Assembly (NCBI GenBank): GCA_030667105.1
Contig: DAOUWN010000009.1
Coordinates: forward strand, 1-15,078
Length of the DNA: 15,078 bases
Direction: 5' to 3'
Source of the DNA: Deltaproteobacteria bacterium
Lineage (GTDB): Bacteria > Desulfobacterota > Desulfobacteria > C00003060
Part shown: positions 1 through 7,097 of the stretch, one piece after another
Layout of the letters: each line of letters opens with the position of its first letter
Numbering within the stretch: the stretch's first letter is position 1
Translations under genes and position numbers: made by a program
The notes under the pieces: generated by a model
The model's input: only the letters and a program-made list of their open reading frames with translations
Told to the model about the DNA's origin: nothing
Database searches by the model: none

Positions 1-340
1 AATCCGAATATCGTGCTGTTTTCAAGGCGTCAGCCGCAACCTCGAAACAATATCTAAATTCGAATATCAAATGACAAAAACATTCCAGGAGCTTATGGGG
101 TATCTGTAGGGCTTCACCATGTTTTGAATTTTGTGTTTTGGTCATTCGTATTTGTTTCGTATTTCGTGCTTCGAATTTGTAGCATTTTGATTTAACATAT
201 AATTTTTGTTACTTCAGGCGGTTAGTTGTTTTAATGACGTGGCCCTGGATTGGAGGGCGATATCACTTGACAGGGAAAGGTTGGAAAAGATAAATGGACA
301 TGTGCGGTCATGAACATTCTGGAGGCGATCTGTTGTCTGA
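1..340. other. Gene-free AT-rich leader with imperfect inverted repeat
   Basis: No credible coding region is seen in these 340 bases. About 41-85 (rich in CGAAACAA, TTCGAATATC and AAATGACAAAAACA) is loosely the reverse complement of about 121-177, where TTCG recurs at 145, 156, 163 and 170. The transcript could fold into a long imperfect hairpin. A perfect TATAAT lies at 198-203 but has only a weak -35 partner (TTGTAG, 15-base spacer). A better promoter lies at 267-294. A short stem, GCCCT/AGGGC, is at 242-258. AT-rich inverted spacers of this kind are, to my knowledge, common in Desulfobacterota genomes; I infer a dispersed intergenic repeat but cannot prove copy number here. Confidence 0.45.
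267..294 (+). promoter_or_regulatory. Sigma70-like promoter for the activase/HgdB-like genes
   Basis: A perfect -35 hexamer TTGACA (267-272) is followed after 16 bases by GATAAA (289-294), which matches TATAAT at four of six positions. This predicts a start near 301 and a leader of about 40 bases before the first gene at 341. A purine-rich GGAGG (321-325) sits in that leader, although it is 15 bases from the GTG start, longer than the usual spacing. The call rests on sequence match only. Confidence 0.45.
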
Positions 341-778
341 GTGATGAAAAAGATATCCATTAAGCGGGAAAACCAGCCCCAAGATTCTGAGCGTTATTAT
401 GTGGGTATTGATGTCGGGTCCGTTAGCCTGAATGGTATCGTCATCAACCATAAGAGAGAGGTTGTCTACGAATCCCCCTACGACCGTCATCTTGGCAAAG
501 TCGACGAGGCGGTGTTGGCCCTTATCCAGGACCTGTACAAGGAATTCGGGCAAGATAGAATCTTGTCTTTTTCCTTTACCGGGAATCACGGGAAAAAGCT
601 TAGTGAGGAATTGGGGACATTTTATGAATTCGAGACCATCAGCCAGGTCCTGGGCGCCATTTTCGTGAGGCCAGACGTTAGGACGATCATCAGTATGGGG
701 GGGCAGGAGACAGCCCTTTTGCAGATCAATCATTACGATGTTGAAGACCTGCGTGGGCCGGGTGGCTGGGAATTGTAG
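341..778 (+). CDS. Activase-like protein, N-terminal fragment (BcrAD/BadFG ATPase domain)
   Basis: This 145-residue piece starts the first ASKHA-type ATPase domain of a CoA-substrate-specific enzyme activase-like protein. YYVGIDVGSVSLNG (residues about 19-32) is the phosphate-1 loop of the actin/Hsp70/sugar-kinase fold. SFTGNHGKKL and SMGGQETALLQI are the next conserved segments, the second being the phosphate-2 region. Known activases of this family hydrolyse ATP to push an electron from a [4Fe-4S] cluster into a dehydratase or reductase partner. The fragment stops at an amber codon just before the cluster-binding Cys motif, so alone it cannot form a complete domain. The start is GTG 341, or ATG 344 three bases later; a stop codon at 338-340 excludes any longer start. 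No close Shine-Dalgarno sequence is seen. Confidence 0.75.
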   Translation: MMKKISIKRENQPQDSERYYVGIDVGSVSLNGIVINHKREVVYESPYDRHLGKVDEAVLALIQDLYKEFGQDRILSFSFTGNHGKKLSEELGTFYEFETISQVLGAIFVRPDVRTIISMGGQETALLQINHYDVEDLRGPGGWEL

Positions 779-844
779 TACTTTAATACGAATGGTCCCT
801 GTGCATCAGGTACTGGGTCCTTCATCGATCAGCAGGCCCAGAGA

Positions 845-3451
845 TTGGCTACCTCCATGTATAGCAAAGAAACGGATACTTCTTTGGATCGAATCGATAA
901 GATATTGGCGGACTTTATCAGGCTTGGCCTGAAGAGCGACAAGCCGGCCAATGTGGCCTGCCGCTGCACGGTGTTTACAAAGTCCGATATGATTCACCTT
1001 CAGAACAAAGGAGAGAAGCTCGAGGATATTATTTACGGCCTGCACGTTGGAAATGCCAGAAACTATGTAAGCACCATCGTTTCTAATCGGGTACTTGAAG
1101 AACCGATCCTTTTTGTCGGTGGCCTTTCGTTGAACGATCTCCAGGTGAAGGCCTTCAGGAGCTACTTCCCTGGGTTAGTTGTACCTTCCTGTAACACGTC
1201 CATAGGCGCCTTAGGAGTCGCGTTGCAGGCCCTGGAATTGAGCAGGCAAGACCGGGTGAATCTTGATATGCTCAAGGCCGGGGGACGTGACAATGAGCTT
1301 TCTGTGCCGGTGGCCCCAAGATTGGCGTTGAAGCAGACGACGTTTCCGGACACGAACGAGATCCAGAGAAAGTCCTTGCGCAAAAAGACCAGGGTATATC
1401 TCGGTATCGATATAGGATCCACGACTACCAAGTACGCGCTTATTAACGAAGACCGCGAAATCGTTCATAAGGCCTATGTGCCCACTCAGGGTAAGCCCAT
1501 CGAGGTCACCCAGATGCTTCTGAAGCTTATCCGCGATGATGTAGGGAGGAAGATTGAAATTGTGGGCGTAGCTACCACCGGCTCGGGCAGGAACGTGGCG
1601 GGAGATTTTCTCAATGTGGACCTAATCATCGATGAGATAACAGCCCACGCAAGGGGTGCGGTGGAGATACACCCGGATGTGGACACCGTCTTTGAGATCG
1701 GGGGACAGGACTCCAAATACATCTGCATCGTCAACACCTACCCCCTTGATTTTGACATGAATAAGGTGTGCGCCGCAGGCACGGGTAGCTTTCTACATGA
1801 GCTAGCCAATAAATTCGGGATCAATATCGTGGACGAGTTTCAGGAGATTGCGCTGTCATCGTACAAGCCTGTCAAGCTGGCCGAGAGATGCACGGTATTC
1901 ATGGAATCAGACCTTGTGTCCTATCACCAGAAGGGGGCAGAGAAAAAAGATCTGATAGCAGGATTGTGCTATGCCATCGTCCATAACTATCTGAACCGGG
2001 TGGTGGGAAAACGAAAGATAGGACAAACCGTTATGTTTCTGGGAGGCCCTTCTTTGAATAAGGGGGTAGTCGCCGCCTTTGAAAATGTTCTTGGACGTCA
2101 TGTCCTGGTTCCCCGACACAGGGAGGTCTTAGGGGCATACGGCGCTGCTACCAGTGTGCAGGAAAAAATGCGCCTGGAGAACAAAAACGAGAGCACGTTC
2201 AGAGGTCTGGACAGCGCGATAAACGACCGAATGAAGTATGTTGAAAAAATATGCCGGGCAGACCGTCACTGCCATAACCAATGCAAACTGAAAATCTATG
2301 ATTTTGACGGCCGCAAGAGTATTTGGGGCGGGGAGTGCGGTCGGTATGAAGTGACAAGAAGCATGGGGGCCAAGAAACCCAACTTCTTTGAACTGAGACA
2401 AAGGGTTTGGCATACGTACATGGCTGGGGTCTACGCGGAGTTGCAGGGTAACTCACTGATGAAGATAAACAATCGACCAACCGTAGGTATGCAGAGGGCT
2501 CTTTATGGTCACCAGTCCGGTATCTTGTGGGCCCACTTTTTCGACCGGCTCGGGTTCCGGCTTGTCCTGACCCCGCCCACCGACACGCATATTTCCAAGA
2601 TCGGGGTAGAGACGATGGCGGCCGAGACCTGCTATCCGGTGAAGGTCTCCCACGGTCACGTCAAAGAGCTCGTGGGAAAGACCAGGTACCTTTTCCTTCC
2701 CAGCATTATCGACATGCCTACGCCTGAGCCTTCGGAAACCGGGTTTTACTGTCCCATGGTCCAGAGCAATTCTTATATGGTCCGTATGGCCCTGGGGATA
2801 GACCCGTCATCCATTTTGAGTCCGGTCATTCATCTGAAATACGATCTGGACACGCTGGCGCTTGAGCTTTCAGAGCAGATACAATCGAAGCTTGGCGTGC
2901 GCAGAGCTGAGATAAGAAAGGCCCTCCAATATGCCTTGGACAGGGAGAATCGGTTTACCAGGGAACTTCACAGGAAGGGGCTAGATCTCCTTGAAGATGT
3001 GAATGCCGAAGAGCCGGTCGTGGTGGTGACAGGTCGCCCATATAATCTTTATGATGAAAGGTTGAATTTAAGGCTTGGTCAGAATCTGGGCAAGATCGGA
3101 ATAACCGCGCTGCCCATGGATTTCATTGACGTGTCTTCGGTAGACCTCTCGGATTTTCCGTCTATGTATTGGGGACTTGGCGCTCAAGTCTTGAGGACTG
3201 CCAGGTTTGTAAAGAACCATCCGAACTATTTCGGTCTCCATTTGACCAATTTTGGGTGTGGTCCGGACTCTTTTATCGAACATTTTTACAAGCATATTAT
3301 GGGAGACAAGGCCTACCTGATCCTGGAGCTTGACGAGCATAGCGCTGTGGCTGGTGTTATGACCAGGCTCGAGGCCTTCAAGAACGTCATAGATAATACC
3401 ATGCAAAAATCAGAGTCAGATCTGAGATTTGATTTGAGAGTGGCTAACTGA
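845..3451 (+). CDS. Activase-like protein, remaining part: ASKHA domain plus DUF2229-type region
   Basis: This 868-residue ORF begins at a TTG that is probably an internal Leu codon of the interrupted gene, not a genuine start. Residues 1-130 finish the first ASKHA domain (CRCTVF with Cys41; VGGLSLN). Residues 183-440 are a complete second activase domain: YLGIDIGSTTTK phosphate loop, EIGGQDSK, then CAAGTGSF (Cys309) and ERCTVF (Cys349), the two Cys expected to bind the dimer-bridging [4Fe-4S] cluster. From about 465 a Cys cluster (470, 476, 480, 498) opens the DUF2229-like region, with further Cys in ETCYPVK and FYCPMVQ. In many anaerobes activase, DUF2229 and HgdB-like parts are fused in proteins of about 1400-1500 residues; here the HgdB-like part is the next gene. 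The substrate is unknown; ATP-driven low-potential electron transfer is inferred. Confidence 0.85.
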   Translation: MATSMYSKETDTSLDRIDKILADFIRLGLKSDKPANVACRCTVFTKSDMIHLQNKGEKLEDIIYGLHVGNARNYVSTIVSNRVLEEPILFVGGLSLNDLQVKAFRSYFPGLVVPSCNTSIGALGVALQALELSRQDRVNLDMLKAGGRDNELSVPVAPRLALKQTTFPDTNEIQRKSLRKKTRVYLGIDIGSTTTKYALINEDREIVHKAYVPTQGKPIEVTQMLLKLIRDDVGRKIEIVGVATTGSGRNVAGDFLNVDLIIDEITAHARGAVEIHPDVDTVFEIGGQDSKYICIVNTYPLDFDMNKVCAAGTGSFLHELANKFGINIVDEFQEIALSSYKPVKLAERCTVFMESDLVSYHQKGAEKKDLIAGLCYAIVHNYLNRVVGKRKIGQTVMFLGGPSLNKGVVAAFENVLGRHVLVPRHREVLGAYGAATSVQEKMRLENKNESTFRGLDSAINDRMKYVEKICRADRHCHNQCKLKIYDFDGRKSIWGGECGRYEVTRSMGAKKPNFFELRQRVWHTYMAGVYAELQGNSLMKINNRPTVGMQRALYGHQSGILWAHFFDRLGFRLVLTPPTDTHISKIGVETMAAETCYPVKVSHGHVKELVGKTRYLFLPSIIDMPTPEPSETGFYCPMVQSNSYMVRMALGIDPSSILSPVIHLKYDLDTLALELSEQIQSKLGVRRAEIRKALQYALDRENRFTRELHRKGLDLLEDVNAEEPVVVVTGRPYNLYDERLNLRLGQNLGKIGITALPMDFIDVSSVDLSDFPSMYWGLGAQVLRTARFVKNHPNYFGLHLTNFGCGPDSFIEHFYKHIMGDKAYLILELDEHSAVAGVMTRLEAFKNVIDNTMQKSESDLRFDLRVAN

Positions 3452-3503
3452 ACGCCTCGGAAGTTCTACAACGTCCTGTAATTATGTATTTTTACATTGA
3501 AAA

Positions 3504-3528
3504 CCTGGTCCTCTGGGCCAGGATTTTT
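3504..3528 (+). terminator. Terminator-like hairpin just before the HgdB-like gene
   Basis: CCTGGTCC (3504-3511) pairs with GGGCCAGG (3515-3522) to give an eight-pair stem with one T-G wobble and a three-base loop, followed by ATTTTTA. This is the shape of a rho-independent terminator. It lies 52 bases after the activase stop and its T run ends only five bases before the GTG start of the next gene. It may terminate most transcripts, attenuate the downstream gene, or occlude its weak ribosome-binding site. Confidence 0.55.
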
Positions 3529-3533
3529 ACTGA

Positions 3534-4934
3534 GTGGAAATGGAATCAGAGAAAGTCATAGATTTTCAATCGCTCACTGAAAATGTGGGCCGGTTCAGTC
3601 TCAGGAATAAGACTTTCCTGATTCCTGAGATGAACAGGATAGGAGCGCATCTTCTGGCAGCAACATTCAGGGGCTTTGGTATTGATGCAAAGGTCATGGA
3701 TACCTGTAAGGGCCTTGATCTTGGGAAGGAATATACTTCCGGTAAAGAATGCTACCCATGCCAGATCACAACAGGAGATATCCTCTATTTTCTGAAGAAA
3801 GAAGAGGAGGCGCTGGGGGACGCCTTCAATCCGCAAGACTACGTCTACTTTATGCCCGAAGCGGGCGGACCATGCCGTTTCGGCATGTACAACAAATACC
3901 AGCGAATTGTCCTGGATTCTTTTCCAGAGTTGAAGCGTGTAAAAATCGGTTCCCTTACTACAAACGATGGATATTCCCTGGCAGGTATGATTGAGAAGGC
4001 CCGTGTCAGGGATCTCAGGAAAGCCGCCTATTTTTCCATGGTGTTGGCCGACATCCTCGACAGGTTACTCTGGAGAGTCAGGCCCTATGAAAAGGAATCC
4101 GGGATGACGGATGATTTTATCGAGAGGTCCATGCACGTCATGGAAGATACCTTTGAGACATATGGGGCCAATAAGGATTTTGATAGAATTCTTGATAAAC
4201 TGGATGAAATCATCGAGGAGGGAAAGACAATTATTGATTCCAACATCCCTCCAAAACCCCTTATAGGGATGGTTGGCGAGATTTACTTGAGGACACACGT
4301 CCATGCAAATCAGGATTTGATAAGAGTTCTGGAGAGGTATGGGGCTGAGGTGGTGAACGCCTCCGTTTCTGAATGGATGAATTATACGACCTATGACAGG
4401 TTGAGAGATGCCAGAATAGGATTTCGGTTGAACCTGAAACAGCTCCGCCTGGGCCCCGTAAGGCAGGAGCTGAGAAAGCTCCTAAGCTTCGGGGGAGACC
4501 TTTTTTATCAAGAATTCAGACAGAAGCAGGTCTACAAGCGGGTGAGATCGCTTATTGACCTTGCCGAAGACCATAAAGTGGCACATCTGGAAAATATCCT
4601 CAAAGAGGATGACCTGTTCAATTTCGACGTGGGTACCGAGGCCTGTTTGAGCATTGCCGGAATCGTTGAATATGCCCGGCAAGGATATAACGGCGTGGTA
4701 AATGTCTATCCTTTTACGTGCATGCCCAGTACGGCCACTTCAGCCATTGTAAAGCCCCTCATGAACCAACTTAGAATGCCATACCTGGATACACCGTATG
4801 ACTCGGGCTTCCAACCAGGAAGGGAGGCGGCCGTCAGGACCTTCATGTACCAGGCATATCAGCATTTCAAACGGCATGGCAAAAAAAAGCGAACAATTAC
4901 CCCTTCGCAGAGAAATCAAATATCCACCTCATAA
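3534..4934 (+). CDS. 2-hydroxyacyl-CoA dehydratase (HgdB)-like/DUF2229-family protein
   Basis: This 466-residue protein resembles the HgdB-like C-terminal part of the large activase fusions. Visible landmarks are Cys58, SGKECYPCQITTGD (Cys73, Cys76), AGGPCRFGMYNKYQ (Cys114), GEIYLRTHVHANQDLI (about 248-263), GTEACLSIAG (Cys371) and YPFTCMPSTATSA (Cys396). Those Cys are plausible ligands of iron-sulfur clusters that accept an electron from the activase; double-cubane cluster reductases are one characterised branch of this superfamily. The cytoplasm is the expected location, as no signal peptide or membrane segment is seen. The start is GTG 3534 or ATG 3540; neither has a good Shine-Dalgarno sequence, and a terminator-like hairpin ends five bases upstream. 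The last 38 bases overlap the convergent exchanger gene. The natural substrate cannot be told from sequence. Confidence 0.82.
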   Translation: MEMESEKVIDFQSLTENVGRFSLRNKTFLIPEMNRIGAHLLAATFRGFGIDAKVMDTCKGLDLGKEYTSGKECYPCQITTGDILYFLKKEEEALGDAFNPQDYVYFMPEAGGPCRFGMYNKYQRIVLDSFPELKRVKIGSLTTNDGYSLAGMIEKARVRDLRKAAYFSMVLADILDRLLWRVRPYEKESGMTDDFIERSMHVMEDTFETYGANKDFDRILDKLDEIIEEGKTIIDSNIPPKPLIGMVGEIYLRTHVHANQDLIRVLERYGAEVVNASVSEWMNYTTYDRLRDARIGFRLNLKQLRLGPVRQELRKLLSFGGDLFYQEFRQKQVYKRVRSLIDLAEDHKVAHLENILKEDDLFNFDVGTEACLSIAGIVEYARQGYNGVVNVYPFTCMPSTATSAIVKPLMNQLRMPYLDTPYDSGFQPGREAAVRTFMYQAYQHFKRHGKKKRTITPSQRNQISTS

Positions 4935-5835
4935 TGCTGATTCCTATAAGGAAGAGACCCTCGGGGCGCGATACACGAAAACCCGTGCGCATGAACACGA
5001 CCACAAGGGCTACCATGCCTACAAGGAGATAGACGCTTTTGAGGCCGGCCGGATCGATGTGAAGCGGGCCGAGCATGCCTGCCAGCCCGAGGACACCCAG
5101 GAGATTATAGAGATCGCTCCCGATGAGGTTTCCAAGGGACATACCGTATCGTCCCTTGGAGGCTGCCATAAGGGAAGTGGCAAATTCAGGTAACGAGGTT
5201 CCGGCTGCCACGATGGTTACCCCAATGACCCACTCAGACAATCCAAGGCCCCGTGCCAACGATGTTGCTGACCACACAAGGATATGCCCGCCGCCGACAA
5301 CAGCGGCGATCCCGATAACTAGCAAAGGAATGTCTTTCCACGTAGCCTCTTTTCCGGGGTCTTTGTCACTGTCACCCACAGGGGCCTTTTTCCAAAAAAG
5401 ATATGTGATGTATGCCACCAGGAGGGCAAAAAGTACAAGTCCTTCTTTAGGGGTAAGCGCTAAGTCCTTGAGAAACAGGACCAAAACTGAGGACATGGCT
5501 AACAAGAAAAGGCCGTCGCGCCATATAATGACAGGGGTGGTTCTGATTGGTCGAATAGCAGCGCACCCGCCCAGTATGAATCCGAGGTTAAAAATGTTGG
5601 ATCCTACCACATTGCTTACTGATATGTCGGCCAATCCCTTTACGGCAGCGTTGATCGTAACAGCGAATTCAGGCGCGGAGGTTCCGATGGCGACAACGGT
5701 CAAGCCGATAGCCAGATCAGAGATACGGAGCCTATGGGCAATGCGAACCGCTGAATCGACGAGCCATTCGGAGCCCTTCCACAACAATCCCACTGATATA
5801 GCCGCCAACACCGCATCCAACAACGGATGAGTCAT
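4897..5835 (-). CDS. Na+/Ca2+ exchanger-like cation antiporter (CaCA family, YrbG-like)
   Basis: This 312-residue inner-membrane protein has the two inverted alpha repeats of the Ca2+:cation antiporter superfamily. GTSAPEF (51-57) with NVVGSNIFNLGFILGG is alpha-1; GTSLPEF (212-218) with NLIGSDLYNLLGVLG is alpha-2. The acidic residues in GTSxPEF coordinate the cations. About ten hydrophobic segments are seen, with a hydrophilic loop near 150-170 between the halves. Length fits E. coli YrbG (about 325). I chose ATG 5835, giving MTHPLLDAVL, preceded by AAGG. An upstream ATG at 5889 in frame would add 18 residues, but these are encoded by an 8-bp repeat and look non-coding. The ion specificity (Na+, K+ or H+ driven) cannot be settled. 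Its 3' end overlaps the HgdB-like gene by 38 bases, tail to tail. Confidence 0.88.
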   Translation of the reverse strand: MTHPLLDAVLAAISVGLLWKGSEWLVDSAVRIAHRLRISDLAIGLTVVAIGTSAPEFAVTINAAVKGLADISVSNVVGSNIFNLGFILGGCAAIRPIRTTPVIIWRDGLFLLAMSSVLVLFLKDLALTPKEGLVLFALLVAYITYLFWKKAPVGDSDKDPGKEATWKDIPLLVIGIAAVVGGGHILVWSATSLARGLGLSEWVIGVTIVAAGTSLPEFATSLMAASKGRYGMSLGNLIGSDLYNLLGVLGLAGMLGPLHIDPAGLKSVYLLVGMVALVVVFMRTGFRVSRPEGLFLIGISIMRWIFDFSAKG

Positions 5836-5856
5836 AATGCCTTTTTTCCCGCTTCT

Positions 5857-5896
5857 TGTCCCCAGTATTCCATTATTCCAACATCCCATCGTTCCA
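5857..5896 (-). repeat. Degenerate 8-bp tandem repeat upstream of the exchanger gene
   Basis: Read on the minus strand, five consecutive octamers occur: TGGAACGA, TGGGATGT, TGGAATAA, TGGAATAC and TGGGGACA. They share TGGRAYRN with an exact 8-bp period. The array fills much of the gap between the glycosyltransferase stop and the exchanger start. It resembles in unit length and G-G-R-A-T core the octanucleotide elements at 7098-7206 and 11486-11605, but lacks their inverted arm. Confidence 0.6.
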
Positions 5897-5966
5897 TTCG
5901 TGAGGCAGGAGATGATAGTGCCAACAAGAATCCATTATATCAATAGGTGATAGATGAGACATCAAA

Positions 5967-6791
5967 TTAAGTATATTTCGCCTTTAGCCGAAGGTACTCA
6001 CTTGCTTCATCAACGCGCCCGCGTTTGAGGCAGCCTGCTGCATAGATGGCGCACTTCTTTGTCAGGGCGTCAACGGCTGCCACCCATTGTTTTGGGGCTA
6101 GTCCTTGGTCTGGCGGACGTTCAAGAAGTTTTCTCAAGGCATAGATGCGATAACGGTCTAACCCTGGCAGTCTTGAAAGCTGGTCCTTGTGCCCTCCCCG
6201 TTTGATTACAAGGGGGGTATCGACTAAGTGTATGGAAAACCTGCATGCTATTCTTAGCCAGAGGTCGTAATCCTCGCAAGCTGGCATGGCCTCATCAAAT
6301 AGGCCAATATCGTCAAACAGACTCCGATGCGCCATTACCGCTGATGGGCTTACAAGGCACAGCTCAACAGAACGTTCAAAGATCATTCCTGAGGGTTTCC
6401 TGTGTCGGTTTTTGGGGTTGACCCTGACTTCGTTTCTTATCCAGATCTCTTCTGTTTGACAAATGAGGGCATCCGGGTGCGTTTTGAAAAAGGCTTTCTG
6501 AGTTGATAATTTTTGTGGAAGCCAAAGGTCGTCGGAGTCAAGGAATGCAACAAACCGGCCGGAGGCTTGTTTAATACCGGCGTTTCGCGCTGCACTCACA
6601 CCGCGGTGTTCTTGCCTGATCACAAAGACGTTGGGATAAGATTTCAGGAGTTCGAAGGTACTGTCTGTTGAACCATCGTCAACAACAATGAGTTCGAAAT
6701 CATCAAAGTCCTGAGACAAGACCGACTCAATGGCTTCATTCAGTGTCCATGCTCGATTATGGGTAGGGATTATCACACTTATCATTGGCAT
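5967..6791 (-). CDS. Family 2 glycosyltransferase
   Basis: A 274-residue GT-A fold enzyme that would transfer a sugar from a nucleotide-sugar donor. MISVIIPTHNRAWTLNEAI is the classic N-terminal strand and nucleotide-binding loop. VVDDGSTD (36-43) binds the nucleotide, FLDSDDLW (83-90) carries the metal-binding DxD, and EDYDLWLR (173-180) has the catalytic-base ED. No membrane segment is seen, so it is probably cytoplasmic or peripheral. ATG 6791 (or 6785) is preferred; a longer GTG start at 6851 would add 20 residues without family similarity. The acceptor is unknown: polysaccharide, lipopolysaccharide or protein glycosylation are all possible. It is divergent to mreB with a 440-base gap, and the exchanger lies 131 bases downstream on the same strand. 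Confidence 0.9.
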   Translation of the reverse strand: MPMISVIIPTHNRAWTLNEAIESVLSQDFDDFELIVVDDGSTDSTFELLKSYPNVFVIRQEHRGVSAARNAGIKQASGRFVAFLDSDDLWLPQKLSTQKAFFKTHPDALICQTEEIWIRNEVRVNPKNRHRKPSGMIFERSVELCLVSPSAVMAHRSLFDDIGLFDEAMPACEDYDLWLRIACRFSIHLVDTPLVIKRGGHKDQLSRLPGLDRYRIYALRKLLERPPDQGLAPKQWVAAVDALTKKCAIYAAGCLKRGRVDEASEYLRLKAKYT

Positions 6792-6853
6792 TACTTTTCG
6801 TCTCAAATCACAGGATGGCGCAAATTTCAAACACTTTTCGCAACCGTTCACGG

Positions 6854-6889
6854 GTTCACAGGTTCAGGGTGAACTCTGAACCTGTGAAC
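6854..6889. repeat. Perfect 14-bp palindrome (stem-loop)
   Basis: GTTCACAGGTTCAG (6854-6867) is exactly the reverse complement of CTGAACCTGTGAAC (6876-6889), leaving an eight-base loop. Seven T's follow at 6897-6903, but seven bases separate them from the stem, so it is a poor canonical terminator on the plus strand. It begins a few bases outside the longest possible glycosyltransferase ORF. A GTTCAC copy also lies at 6846-6851 in partial form (CGTTCACGG). It may be a dispersed palindromic repeat or a regulator-binding site. Confidence 0.65.
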
Positions 6890-6964
6890 GCCTGCGTTTT
6901 TTTGTTGAAATGACGTATTGTGTCTGTTAGTAATAATAGTATTTAGAGCATTACCGAAAATCGC

Positions 6965-6980
6965 TGGCATGATTTGTGCT
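6965..6980 (+). promoter_or_regulatory. Sigma54 (RpoN)-type -24/-12 promoter upstream of mreB
   Basis: TGGCATGATTTGTGCT matches the sigma54 consensus TGGCACRNNNNTTGCW at all but two informative positions. The essential GG (6966-6967) and GC (6978-6979) are separated by exactly ten bases. Transcription would start near 6991-6992, giving an mreB leader of about 240 bases that contains the repeat hairpin at 7098-7206. The orientation is toward mreB. No enhancer-binding-protein gene is in the window; the palindrome at 6854-6889, about 100 bases upstream, is at a distance suitable for an activator site, but that is only inference. Confidence 0.45.
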
Positions 6981-7097
6981 AGTGTACAACAGGACAATAA
7001 CAACAACCTGCTTTAGTTCGTTGGTTGGAAAATTCGTGTTTTTTCTGGTTTTGTGGTAGAAGATATTTGGAATGCACTGTTTTTGAATACTGGCAAC

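Larger units (their letters stand above)
341..3451 (+). pseudogene. Activase-like gene interrupted by one in-frame amber codon
   Basis: The two ORFs 341-778 and 845-3451 are in the same frame, separated only by a TAG at 776-778. The 22 codons between this stop and the TTG at 845 are open and encode a conserved part of the family: NGPCASGTGSFIDQQA, with the Cys (codon 154) that in activases ligates the inter-subunit [4Fe-4S] cluster. Read through, the frame gives 1036 positions, including the amber, with uninterrupted family similarity on both sides. Three explanations are possible: a nonsense mutation or base-call error (a single change from GAG, AAG or CAG would give TAG), suppression, or pyrrolysine decoding. 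The first is simplest because mreB and mrdA in this window end in TAG normally. With the stop real, the product is split and domain 1 is probably dead. Confidence 0.7.

Noticed and set aside
310..363. 17-codon ORF starting at ATG 310 overlapping the activase start
   Set aside because: There is no supporting ribosome-binding site or conservation signal, and such short frames are expected by chance.
813..841. Stem CTGGGTC/GGCCCAG downstream of the amber codon, considered as a PYLIS-like recoding element
   Set aside because: It has only seven pairs with one wobble and a 15-base loop, and its bases are fixed by conserved coding (GTGSFIDQQAQ). It cannot be separated from chance.
5123..5830. 235-codon plus-strand frame opposite the cation exchanger
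   Set aside because: The minus-strand exchanger has clear family motifs; this frame is rich in Arg, Ser, Thr and Pro, as expected from an antisense shadow.
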